Positions 26,454 to 34,120 of a stretch of 64,000 bases of DNA are shown in pieces; the stretch's first letter is position 1; every line of letters begins with the position of its first letter. The DNA is from Micromonospora vinacea (GTDB taxonomy: Bacteria > Actinomycetota > Actinomycetes > Mycobacteriales > Micromonosporaceae). Below the pieces are notes generated by a model. That model did not search any database. It was not told the DNA's origin and saw only the letters and a program-made list of their open reading frames with translations. The position numbers were made by a program, and so were the translations under genes. The stretch lies in contig NZ_JADOTY010000001.1 of the NCBI RefSeq assembly GCF_015751785.1, positions 7,068,001-7,132,000 of the forward strand. The letters run 5' to 3'.

Positions 26454-26486
26454 TGCTATATATATCGCCGTGCGATATATATAGCA
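26454..26486. promoter_or_regulatory. Perfect 14-bp inverted repeat, probable PadR operator and promoter
   Basis: TGCTATATATATCG (26454-26467) and CGATATATATAGCA (26473-26486) are perfect reverse complements around a five-base spacer. The repeat ends one base before the padR ATG at 26488. Its TATATA blocks also give -10-like sequence, and there is no room for a ribosome site, so the message is probably leaderless and the operator overlaps the transcription start. AT-rich in a GC-rich region. Confidence 0.8.
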
Positions 26487-26487
26487 C

Positions 26488-26835
26488 ATGGACATCAGTG
26501 AGCAGACGTTCCTGATCCTCTCCGCCCTCGCCGACCAACCCCGCCACGGCTACGCGGTGGTGACAGAGGTCGACGAGATGACCGACGGCAGGATCCGGTT
26601 ACGCGCCGGCACCCTCTACGGGGCCCTCGACCGCCTCGTCACCCAGGGGCTCATCGCCCCCGACCACGACGAGGTGGAGAAGGGCCGGCTGCGCCGTTTC
26701 TACAAACTGACCGACGCGGGGGCGGACGCCATCCGCGCCGAGAGCCAGCGGATGGCCACCGCGGTCCGGCTCGCCGAGGAGCGCCTCAACAAGCGTGCCG
26801 CCCGCAACGCCCCGCGCCTTGGGACCATCGGATGA
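26488..26835 (+). CDS. PadR-family transcriptional regulator
   Basis: A 115-residue winged-helix repressor. It has the PadR signature: LILSALADQPRHGYAVV, then IRLRAGTLYGALDRLVTQGLI, the wing KGRLRRFYKLTDAGADAI and a short C-terminal dimer helix. It lies against a perfect palindrome, so autorepression is likely. Its stop overlaps the downstream membrane-protein gene (ATGA). The inducer is unknown; PadR proteins often respond to small hydrophobic compounds. Confidence 0.93.
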   Translation: MDISEQTFLILSALADQPRHGYAVVTEVDEMTDGRIRLRAGTLYGALDRLVTQGLIAPDHDEVEKGRLRRFYKLTDAGADAIRAESQRMATAVRLAEERLNKRAARNAPRLGTIG

Positions 26836-27824
26836 GCCCGGACATAGGCCCCCTGGAACGACGGTATCGGCGGCTGCTGCGCCTGCTGCCCGCCACGCAC
26901 CGGACCACCCGCGGCGAGGAACTGCTCGGGCTGCTGCTCGACCTCGACGACGGCCGCCGGCACCCCAGCCGGCACGAGACACTGCACATCATCGCCCTGG
27001 CGATCCGGCTGCGACTCACCACGCCCGTCACCACCACGGCCCTGACCACCGGGCTCACCGCCCTGCTCGTCGCCGCCGGCACCCAGCCCGCCGGTCACAC
27101 AGTGGACCTGTTCACCGGCGCCGTCCTCGCCCCCGACATGTCGGCCGTCATCGCCAGCTGGCCGCAGCTTGTCGCTCTCGGCCTGCTGCCCCTCGCGCCG
27201 CTGATCGCCTGGCTGTGCGGCGCGACCCGGACCGCCCTCACCCTGCAGGCGATGTTCCTGACGGCCACCATGGGTTGGCTCGTCATCGACGTGCTCAGCG
27301 GCGCCAGCCTGGGAATCAACCCCGGCCAACAACTCCTCGCGTACGCCGCCCCACCGGTCCTGACCCTCGCCCTGCTCGCGATCGCCGCCCGCGAGCGGTG
27401 GGCCGTGCCCCGGCCGCGCCTGTTCTGGTGGGCCCTCGTCCCGCTCGGGATCCTCGCCTGGAAGGGCACCGGAGAGTGGGGGCGCCACGGCGTCTACGTT
27501 CCCGACGCCGTGCCGACGGTCATCGGGATCCTCACCGCCACCGCCGTCGCTGTCGGAGCCGCCGTCGCGGTCCGCCGCCACCGGCCCATCGTCATCATCG
27601 GCGTCGGACTCACCGGGTTCATCGCCGGATGGCTCGTCCCCGACCCGCTGCTCTCCAACACGGCGATGCGGCACTTCGACGGTCAGCCGCTGCCACTGGC
27701 GATCGTCATCACGGTGGTCGCCGCCACCATGGCCGGCATCAATCGCCTCGCCCGTCGCCTCAGGCCCGAGGTGCGGTCGCTACCACCCGATGAACCCGTG
27801 CTGACCGACCCTCATGGGATCTAA
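26832..27824 (+). CDS. Membrane protein co-transcribed with PadR
   Basis: A 330-residue integral membrane protein. The N-terminus (ERRYRRLLRLLPATHRTTRGEELLGLLLDL) resembles the conserved prefix of membrane proteins encoded beside PadR regulators; about eight hydrophobic helices follow from residue 65 to 310. No transport motif is recognisable. ATG overlaps padR by four bases. It ends with TAA inside the stop codon of the convergent PAP2 gene. Function unknown, presumably part of the PadR-controlled response. Confidence 0.75.
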   Translation: MSPDIGPLERRYRRLLRLLPATHRTTRGEELLGLLLDLDDGRRHPSRHETLHIIALAIRLRLTTPVTTTALTTGLTALLVAAGTQPAGHTVDLFTGAVLAPDMSAVIASWPQLVALGLLPLAPLIAWLCGATRTALTLQAMFLTATMGWLVIDVLSGASLGINPGQQLLAYAAPPVLTLALLAIAARERWAVPRPRLFWWALVPLGILAWKGTGEWGRHGVYVPDAVPTVIGILTATAVAVGAAVAVRRHRPIVIIGVGLTGFIAGWLVPDPLLSNTAMRHFDGQPLPLAIVITVVAATMAGINRLARRLRPEVRSLPPDEPVLTDPHGI

Positions 27825-28906
27825 CGGTCGGCGGGGATCGCGGGGTGGGTGGTGGTGTCCGGTTCCCGTGGTGACGGGGGCTCGGGCTCGCCGGGCGGGG
27901 GGTCGGTGGGCGACGGTGGGGGTTCCGTGGCCTGTTCCGACTCGGCGCTCGGGTGGCGGACACGCCAGGCCGCCCAACCACGCTCCGCCAGACCGACCAC
28001 CAGGAACGTCAGCCCCACGTACGCCCAGCCGACCAGCACGTCGATCACGTAGTGCTCACCCGAGTAGACCAGGGTGAAGGTCATCGCCAGCGGGTACGCG
28101 AGCAGCAGCGGCCACCAGCGACGACGGGTGGCGGTCAGGAAGAACAGCACCACGAACAACGCCCACGCGGTGTGCAGCGACGGCATCGCGGCGACCGGGT
28201 TGGAGGCGATCTGGCCGGCGTTGAGGACGTTGCCGGCGCCGTGCATGCCGAACGCCTTCCACCCGCGGGTCGAGATCCGGGCGACCTCGGTGAGCAGGCC
28301 GTTCTGCGCCGCCCACCAGGGCGGCGCGGCCGGGTAGATGAAGTAGGTGACCAGGCCCGCAGCGCAGAGGAAACCCCAGCGCCGCATGTACGCGGCCCAG
28401 CGGTGCCGGTCGCGCAGCCAGAGCACCGCGGCGGCGGTGAGCGCCACCACGAAGTGGGAGAAGTACACCCAGCTCGCCGCGACATCCCACCAGTGCACCT
28501 GCGGGTGGTAGAGGTGCTCCTGCAACCAGACGGTGGGCACCTCCCCGCCGGTGGCCCAGCCGAACATGAACCGGTCGGCGACGATCAACTCCATCGCGTG
28601 CGGCGTGGCCCCGTTGTCGGCGAAGCCGCGCGAGAGGTTGTACACCACGAACAGCAGCACCACCGGCACCCAGTCCCGGGCGAAGCGCAGGTGACTGCGC
28701 CAGGGCCGTTCGCTGTTCCAGGCGATGGTCGCGAGCCAGATCCAGACGAAGGCGTACGCCGGGTCGGTGGGCAGGCCGATGGCCAGCCACGCGGCGACGA
28801 AGGCGACCGCCCAGACGGTCATCGCGACGACGCGCCGACGACCCCCGTCCGGGGACGCGGGCGGGTCGGTCCGGGCGGGGGGCTGGGGGTCAGTCACGAC
28901 GGCCAT
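27821..28906 (-). CDS. PAP2-superfamily membrane phosphatase or phosphotransferase
   Basis: A 361-residue protein with about six to eight membrane helices and the PAP2 active-site motifs: AMPSLHTAWALFV (motif 2, catalytic His) and YSGEHYVIDVLVGW (motif 3). Motif 1 is weak. The layout resembles the inositol-phosphorylceramide synthase-like (AUR1/DUF) branch, which acts on lipid phosphates. The C-terminal 45 residues are Pro/Glu-rich. ATG 28906 is preferred; an ATG 30 bases upstream is possible. Its TAG stop shares bases with the TAA of the convergent gene (27821-27824). Confidence 0.83.
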   Translation of the reverse strand: MAVVTDPQPPARTDPPASPDGGRRRVVAMTVWAVAFVAAWLAIGLPTDPAYAFVWIWLATIAWNSERPWRSHLRFARDWVPVVLLFVVYNLSRGFADNGATPHAMELIVADRFMFGWATGGEVPTVWLQEHLYHPQVHWWDVAASWVYFSHFVVALTAAAVLWLRDRHRWAAYMRRWGFLCAAGLVTYFIYPAAPPWWAAQNGLLTEVARISTRGWKAFGMHGAGNVLNAGQIASNPVAAMPSLHTAWALFVVLFFLTATRRRWWPLLLAYPLAMTFTLVYSGEHYVIDVLVGWAYVGLTFLVVGLAERGWAAWRVRHPSAESEQATEPPPSPTDPPPGEPEPPSPREPDTTTHPAIPADR

Positions 28907-29020
28907 CGGGGTCAAGGTTAACGACGGGTACGGCATAGACCGACGGGGACCACCCGTAGGTCGTCGCGGGCGGGTGCGCCCGGATCGCCGGGCGCGTGCT
29001 CGACGTGTCCGGCGAACACC

Positions 29021-29033
29021 TAGGCTGACGACC
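29021..29033 (+). promoter_or_regulatory. Leaderless -10 element for the thioesterase gene
   Basis: TAGGCT at 29021-29026 ends seven bases before the ATG at 29034, and no ribosome site is present. This is the usual arrangement of a leaderless actinobacterial message. It lies in the 127-base divergent gap with the PAP2 gene. Confidence 0.5.
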
Positions 29034-29438
29034 ATGCAGGAGCAGCCCGAACCGGCCTTCGCGCCGGGTCTGACCGCCCAGGTCGAGTTGACCGTCACCG
29101 ACGCGGACACCGCCCAGGCGGTCGGTTCCGGGGACGTACCGGTGCTGGGCACTCCCCGGGTGCTGGCGCTGGCGGAGGCGGCCACCGTCGCGGCGACGGC
29201 GATCGGGATGCCGCCCGGGTCGACGACGGTGGGTACCCGGGTCGAGTTGGAGCACCTGGCGCCGACAGTGGTCGGCCGGACGGTGCGCGCGCAGGCGCTG
29301 CTGGCGACCGTCGACGGTCGCCGGCTGTCGTTCGAGGTCACCGTCAGCGACGGTGACCAGACGGTGGCCCGGGGCCGGGTGGACCGGATCCTGGTCGACC
29401 GGGGACGCTTCGTCGAGCGCGCCGGGCGGGCCTCGTGA
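29034..29438 (+). CDS. Hotdog-fold thioesterase, FlK-like
   Basis: A 134-residue single hotdog domain. The central helix segment LGTPRVLALAEAATVAATA and the GSTTVGTRVELEHLAPT strand match thioesterases of the fluoroacetyl-CoA/4HBT group, which hydrolyse acyl-CoA in the cytoplasm. Substrate not known. Its TGA overlaps the GTG of the damaged metallo-beta-lactamase gene, so the two were translationally coupled. Confidence 0.82.
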   Translation: MQEQPEPAFAPGLTAQVELTVTDADTAQAVGSGDVPVLGTPRVLALAEAATVAATAIGMPPGSTTVGTRVELEHLAPTVVGRTVRAQALLATVDGRRLSFEVTVSDGDQTVARGRVDRILVDRGRFVERAGRAS

Positions 29439-30255
29439 ACGCCGGCTTCGTCGAGGTCGCCGACCGGGTGCACGTGCTGGCCGAGCCGCTGCTGCGGGTC
29501 AACGTCACACTGGTCGTCGGCGACGACGAGGCGCTACTGGTGGACACGCTCTCGTCGGCCGCCCAGGCCACCGAGCTGGCGGCGGCCGTCCGGGCGATCA
29601 CCGACCGCCCGTTGACGCTTGTCAACACTACGACCACTGCTTCGGCAACGCCGTCCTGGCCGGCGACCCACCCCGACCGGTGTACGCGCACGAACTGGCC
29701 GCCACCGCCCTGCGTGGGGAGCCGGAGCGGCTGCGCCGCGAGGCGTACGAGGAGTTGCGCACCGAGCATCCGGCGCTCGCCGCCGAGCTGGCCGACACCC
29801 CGCTGCTCGCCCCGACGCACACGGTGCACGTCGAGACGGTCCTCGACCTGGGGGGTCGACGGGTGCTGCTGCGCCACCCGGGGCGGGGGCACACCGAGGC
29901 CGACCTGGTGGTGCACGTGCCGGACGCCGACGTGCTGGTCGCCGGGGACCTGGTGGAGCAGAGTGGCCCGCCCGCCTTCGAGGACTCGTACCCCTTGCAG
30001 TGGCCGGACGCGGTCGCGGACCTGCTGCGGCTGACCACCGCGCGCACGGTGGTCATCCCGGGCCACGGCGACCCGGTGGACGTCGACTTCGTCCGGGCCC
30101 AGCACGCGGAGCTGGCGAAGCTGGCCTGGCTGATCCGGGCCGCGCACACCGGCAGCGCCCCGCCGGAGCGGGTGGCCGCCGAGGCCCCCTTCGGCGCCCG
30201 CCCCGCCCTGGTCGCCGCCCACCGCGGTTACCTGGAACTGACCGGCACGGCCTGA
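29435..30255 (+). pseudogene. Metallo-beta-lactamase-fold hydrolase, frameshifted in the metal motif
   Basis: The N-terminal frame from GTG 29435 encodes a normal MBL start (VEVADRVHVLAEPLLRVNVTLVVGDDEALLVDT) up to TLVNT, then loses homology. From about 29624 a different frame continues with HYDHCFGNAVLAG, the remaining metal ligands (LLRHPGRGHTEADLVV, LVAGDLVE, VIPGHGDPVD) and a proper C-terminus to 30255. The THxHxDH motif is cut at 29621-29631. The observed join CAACACTAC is what one would get by losing about ten bases between two CAC repeats. Whether this is a true mutation or an assembly error cannot be settled from sequence alone. If real, the enzyme is inactive. Confidence 0.78.
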
Positions 30256-30279
30256 CCCACCCTCGCCCCGCCCCTGCCG

Positions 30280-30349
30280 CGATCTTGCACTTTGTGCGGG
30301 ATCAAAAATGAGCAAAGCGGACCAAACGTCGACCGAAAGTGCAAGATCG
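30280..30349. repeat. GATC-tipped inverted repeat B
   Basis: CGATCTTGCACTTT (30280-30293) and AAAGTGCAAGATCG (30336-30349) are perfect 14-bp arms around a 42-base spacer. It lies between the convergent ends of the MBL pseudogene and the PfkB gene. A related copy, with the same CGATCTTGC tip and nearly the same length, is at 61385-61453. Confidence 0.8.
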
Positions 30350-30361
30350 GCGCGGGCGGGA

Positions 30362-31297
30362 TCAGGCGTGGAAGCGGTTCTCCACGGCGGCGCGGGTGGG
30401 CATGGCGGTGGCACCGCCCGGGGATTCGCAGACCAGGCCGGCCACCCGCAGCGCGAAGGCGACCCGGTCGGTCCAGCCGGACGGGCCCTCCGGTTCACCG
30501 TCCAGGAGCAGGTCGGCGATCAGCGCGGCCATCACCGAGTCACCAGCGCCGGTGGCGTCGATCGCGTTGACCTTGGGGGCCGGCACCCGGACCGGATCGG
30601 CGGCGGCGGCGGCCAGCACCGCACCGGCCGCGCCGAGCGTGACCACCACCGTGGCCGCCCCCAACTCACGCAGGTACACCGCCACCCCCTCGACCGGCTC
30701 ACCGGGATAGAGCAGCACCGCGTCGGCGGCGCTCAGCTTGACCAGGTGCGCGCCGGCGGCGAACTCGGCCACCACCTCGCGCAGCCCTTCCAGCGCGGCC
30801 GGCCCGTTCAGCAGCCGGGGACGAACGTTCGGGTCGAAGACCCGCAGGCCGGGGGTGAGCGACCAGGCACGTCGGGCGGCGGCCAGCGTGTCGGGTTGGA
30901 GCAGCACGATCGAGCCGCAGTAGAGCACGTCGGCGCCCTCCAGCAGCGCCAGGTCCAGGTCGTCGGGGCCGAGCAGTCCGTAGGAGACCGGCTCGCCGTA
31001 GAAACGGAAGTCCGGCTCCGGCCCCGCGTACGTGACCACCGCGAGCGTGGTCGGCGCCGGCACCGTGATCGCACCGGCCACCCCTACGTCGGCCGCGGCG
31101 AGGAAGGCGCGGATCCGGCCGCCCAGCGCGTCGTCACCGAGCGAGCCGACGAACTGTGCCGCTCCGCCGAGTCGGGCCACCCCGACGGCGACGTTGAGCG
31201 GCGCGCCGCCGATGGCCTGCCGATAGACCCGCTCCCCGTCGAGTTCGCTGTCGAGCAGGTCGACGAGCGCTTCGCCGAGCACCACCGCGTATCCCAT
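30362..31297 (-). CDS. PfkB-family carbohydrate kinase (fructokinase-like)
   Basis: A 311-residue ribokinase-fold enzyme phosphorylating a sugar with ATP. The N-terminal GEALVDLL and the first PfkB signature region IGGAPLNVAVGVARLG are present, and the second signature with catalytic Asp is IDATGAGDSVMAAL near residue 255. The sequence is closest in feel to fructokinases; sugar not proven. ATG at 31297 follows GAGAGG by six bases. It lies 114 bases downstream of xdhC on the same strand. Confidence 0.87.
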   Translation of the reverse strand: MGYAVVLGEALVDLLDSELDGERVYRQAIGGAPLNVAVGVARLGGAAQFVGSLGDDALGGRIRAFLAAADVGVAGAITVPAPTTLAVVTYAGPEPDFRFYGEPVSYGLLGPDDLDLALLEGADVLYCGSIVLLQPDTLAAARRAWSLTPGLRVFDPNVRPRLLNGPAALEGLREVVAEFAAGAHLVKLSAADAVLLYPGEPVEGVAVYLRELGAATVVVTLGAAGAVLAAAAADPVRVPAPKVNAIDATGAGDSVMAALIADLLLDGEPEGPSGWTDRVAFALRVAGLVCESPGGATAMPTRAAVENRFHA

Positions 31298-31411
31298 GCC
31301 GATCCTCTCGTCGTCGCCACCGGCCGTCGCCCGCCGAGCCGATCGCCGTGGCACCAGGCTGGCACAGCGCGCGGCCCGATGGGCACCGAAGGCCGCGCAC
31401 CGACGTACGGA

Positions 31412-32563
31412 CTACCCCAGCTGGTGGATCGGCCCGTCGAGCGCCGCGAGAGGGCGGCCGGTGCCGCCCCATCGGGCCGCGACGATCTGCGCGGCCACAC
31501 TCACGGCGGTCTCCTCCGGGGTACGACCACCGAGGTCCAACCCGATCGGGGAGGCGAGCCGGGCCAGTTGCTCCGAGCTGAGCCCCGCCTCGCTCAGCAG
31601 CTTGTGTCGTTCGTCGTGGGTGCGCCGTGAGCCCATCGCGCCGACGTACGCCAGCGGGTGGCGCAGTGCCAGCTCCAGCAGCGGCACGTCGAACTTCGGG
31701 TCGTGGGTGAGTACGCACACCACCGTCCGCTCGTCGAGCCGATCGGCCGCCAGCTCGGTACGCAGGTAGCGGTGCGGCCACTGCACCATCACCTCGTCCG
31801 CCTCGGGGAAGCGCCGCGCGGTGGCGAAGACCGGCCGGGCGTCGCAGACGGTGACCCGGTAGCCGAGGAACGCACCGATCCGGGTCACCGCGGCGGCGAA
31901 GTCGATCGCCCCGAAGACGATCATCCGGGGCGGGGTGGCGTACGCGGTCACGAAGAGGCTGATGCCGTCGCCTCGCCGCTGCCCGTGGTACCCGTACCGG
32001 AGCGGTCCGCTGCGTCCCGCGGCGAGCAGCCCGAGGGCGTCGGCGCGGGCGGCGGCGTCGAGCCGGTCGTCGCCGAGCGAGCCGACGGTCCGTTGGCCGG
32101 TCAGCACCAGCCGCCGGCCGAGCCGCCGGGCCGGGTCGGTCGGCCCGGCCCCCGGAGAAGTGCCGTCGTCGGCGGCCACGCAGGTGACGATCGCCGCCGG
32201 CTGGCCACCGCGGCGGGCGGCGGCGACCGCGTCCAGCGCCGGCAGGGCGCCCGCGTCGACCCGCTCCACGAACACGTCGAGAATGCCGCCGCAGGTCAGG
32301 CCCACTGTGTACGCGTCGTCGTCGCTGATCCCGTAGCGGCACAGCTCGGGTTGGCCGGTGTCGAGCACCCGCCGGGCCCGTTCGTAGAGATCCGCCTCGA
32401 CGCAGCCGCCGGAGACGCTGCCGACGACAGTGCCGTCGGCCGCGACCACCATGGCGGCGCCGGGTGGCTGCGGGGCGGAGTGCCAGGTGGCCACCACGGT
32501 GGCCAGCGCGACCGGCTCGCCGTCGCGGCACCGGCGGTGCACCTCGTCGAACACGTCCGGCAC
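31412..32563 (-). CDS. XdhC/CoxI-family protein
   Basis: A 383-residue maturation factor for molybdenum hydroxylases. The N-terminal CoxI-like domain (about 1-130) has VATWHSAPQPPGAAMVVAADG and VSGGCVEADLYE, and includes the conserved Cys for cofactor binding; the C-terminal Rossmann domain (about 200-383) has MIVFGAIDFAAAV and YVGAMGSRRTH. XdhC binds and sulfurates the molybdopterin cofactor. No molybdenum hydroxylase gene is in the window, so its client lies elsewhere. GTG 32563 is preferred (GGAGAGG upstream), though an ATG at 32637 adds 25 doubtful residues. Confidence 0.85.
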   Translation of the reverse strand: MPDVFDEVHRRCRDGEPVALATVVATWHSAPQPPGAAMVVAADGTVVGSVSGGCVEADLYERARRVLDTGQPELCRYGISDDDAYTVGLTCGGILDVFVERVDAGALPALDAVAAARRGGQPAAIVTCVAADDGTSPGAGPTDPARRLGRRLVLTGQRTVGSLGDDRLDAAARADALGLLAAGRSGPLRYGYHGQRRGDGISLFVTAYATPPRMIVFGAIDFAAAVTRIGAFLGYRVTVCDARPVFATARRFPEADEVMVQWPHRYLRTELAADRLDERTVVCVLTHDPKFDVPLLELALRHPLAYVGAMGSRRTHDERHKLLSEAGLSSEQLARLASPIGLDLGGRTPEETAVSVAAQIVAARWGGTGRPLAALDGPIHQLG

Positions 32564-32814
32564 CGGTGGCCGCCTCTCCGTTCCCGCTCCCCGTACGCAG
32601 GATATGGCGTGCACCGGCGACCGGCGGCTCTTCTCATGCATCGAGTAACGCCTATTGCGCTCGGCTCGTTCGGCGTGGTGGGATGACGCGTACCGGGCGG
32701 TGCGAGGGCTGCGGCGCCGCCGGTTGCCGGGTTGGTTAGACGCGAGGGCACCGGTCCAGGACAGGACCGTCGACGGCGCACGTCCACTGGCTGATTTCCG
32801 CCGGGGCACGTCGC

Positions 32815-32853
32815 CGTGATCGTCGCACCGCTCACGACAGCGGGGCGATCACG
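32815..32853. repeat. Short GATC inverted repeat in the xdhC / LPMO gap
   Basis: CGTGATCG (32815-32822) and CGATCACG (32846-32853) are perfect and enclose CCGCT/AGCGG. It lies in the 353-base gap between xdhC and the LPMO gene, in the LPMO 5' region. It may be a small member of the GATC-tipped set or an operator. The rest of the gap shows nothing I can support. Confidence 0.45.
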
Positions 32854-32916
32854 CCACAACCCACCCGATTGCGGCGGGGCGGCTCAGCCAGCGCCCCTCG
32901 CGAGTCAGGAGAACCC

Positions 32917-34023
32917 GTGAACCGTTCCCGTGTGGCCGCGTTGCTCACCGCGGCCATGACCCTCGCGCTGGGCGTTGTCGCCCTGGCGTCCACTCCTCAG
33001 CCGGCCGCCGCGCACGGCGCGGCGATGACGCCGGGCAGCCGTACCTACCTGTGCTGGCAGGACGGCCGCAGCCAGACCGGTGAGATCAGGCCGAACAACC
33101 CCGCGTGCTCCGCCGCGGTGGCGCAGAGCGGAGCGAACTCGCTGTACAACTGGTTCAGCGTGCTGCGCTCCGACGCTGGCGGCCGGACCACCGGCTTCAT
33201 CCCGGACGGGCAGCTGTGCAGCGGCGGCGCAACCGGTTTCCGCGGCTACGACCTGCCCCGCACCGACTGGCCGCTGACCCATCTGACCGCCGGGGCGCGG
33301 CTGGACTTCAAGTACAGCAACTGGGCGCACCACCCGGGCACGTTCTACTTCTACGTGACGAAGAACAGTTGGAGCCCGACCCGGGCCCTGGCCTGGAGTG
33401 ACCTGGAGGAGCCGTTCCTGACGGTGACCAACCCGCCGCAGCGCGGCTCGGTCGGCAGCAACGACGGGCACTACTACTTCAGCGGCAACCTGCCGTCGGG
33501 TAAGAGTGGCCGGCACATCATCTACTCCCGCTGGGTCCGCTCGGACTCGCAGGAGAACTTCTTCGGCTGCTCCGACGTGACCTTCGACGGCGGCAACGGC
33601 CAGGTCACCGGCGTGGGTCCGGGTGGCACGCCGACCGACCCGCCGACCGACCCGCCGACCGATCCGCCGACCGACCCGACGGATCCGCCGACCGACCCGA
33701 CCACCCCACCGCCGTCCGGCGGTGACTGCATGGCCGCCTACAAGGTGTCCAGCACCTGGCAGGGTGGATTCCAGGGCGAAGTCACGATCATGAACCACGG
33801 CAGTACGCCGTTCGCCGGTTGGACCGCGAGCTGGACCTGGCCCAACGGACAGGCGATCAGTCAGATCTGGAGTGCCACCCAGACAACGTCCGGCTCAACG
33901 GTGACGGCGACAAATGTCGGCTACAACGGCACTGTCGCACCGAATGGCAGCACGACGTTCGGCTTCCTGGCGAGTTCCACAGGAACCAACGGACTCCCCA
34001 CAGTCACCTGCGCCCGCCGCTAA
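32917..34023 (+). CDS. Secreted lytic polysaccharide monooxygenase (AA10) with CBM2
   Basis: A 368-residue copper enzyme that oxidatively cleaves crystalline chitin or cellulose. The signal peptide ends ...PAAA-H33, leaving the mature N-terminal histidine of the copper brace; the second brace His is in NWAHHPG near 138. The AA10 domain runs to about 235. A Thr-Asp-Pro repeat linker (about 242-267) joins a CBM2 domain (about 271-368) closed by Cys at both ends. GTG 32917 follows AGGAGA by five bases. Chitin or cellulose preference is not settled. Confidence 0.92.
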   Translation: MNRSRVAALLTAAMTLALGVVALASTPQPAAAHGAAMTPGSRTYLCWQDGRSQTGEIRPNNPACSAAVAQSGANSLYNWFSVLRSDAGGRTTGFIPDGQLCSGGATGFRGYDLPRTDWPLTHLTAGARLDFKYSNWAHHPGTFYFYVTKNSWSPTRALAWSDLEEPFLTVTNPPQRGSVGSNDGHYYFSGNLPSGKSGRHIIYSRWVRSDSQENFFGCSDVTFDGGNGQVTGVGPGGTPTDPPTDPPTDPPTDPTDPPTDPTTPPPSGGDCMAAYKVSSTWQGGFQGEVTIMNHGSTPFAGWTASWTWPNGQAISQIWSATQTTSGSTVTATNVGYNGTVAPNGSTTFGFLASSTGTNGLPTVTCARR

Positions 34024-34048
34024 CCACCACCCCACCACCACCCTGAAA

Positions 34049-34104
34049 TGATCAAGAGGTTTGCGTCACCGGAACCACTCCGGATGACGCAAACCTCTTG
34101 ATCA
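34049..34104. repeat. GATC-tipped inverted repeat C
   Basis: TGATCAAGAGGTTTGCGTCA (34049-34068) and its perfect reverse complement (34085-34104) form a 20-bp stem, extended inward by CCGGA/TCCGG with a five-base loop. It sits between the convergent ends of the LPMO and asnB genes and could act as a two-way terminator. There is no T-run. Confidence 0.85.
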
Positions 34105-34120
34105 ACAGGGTGGGGCAGGG

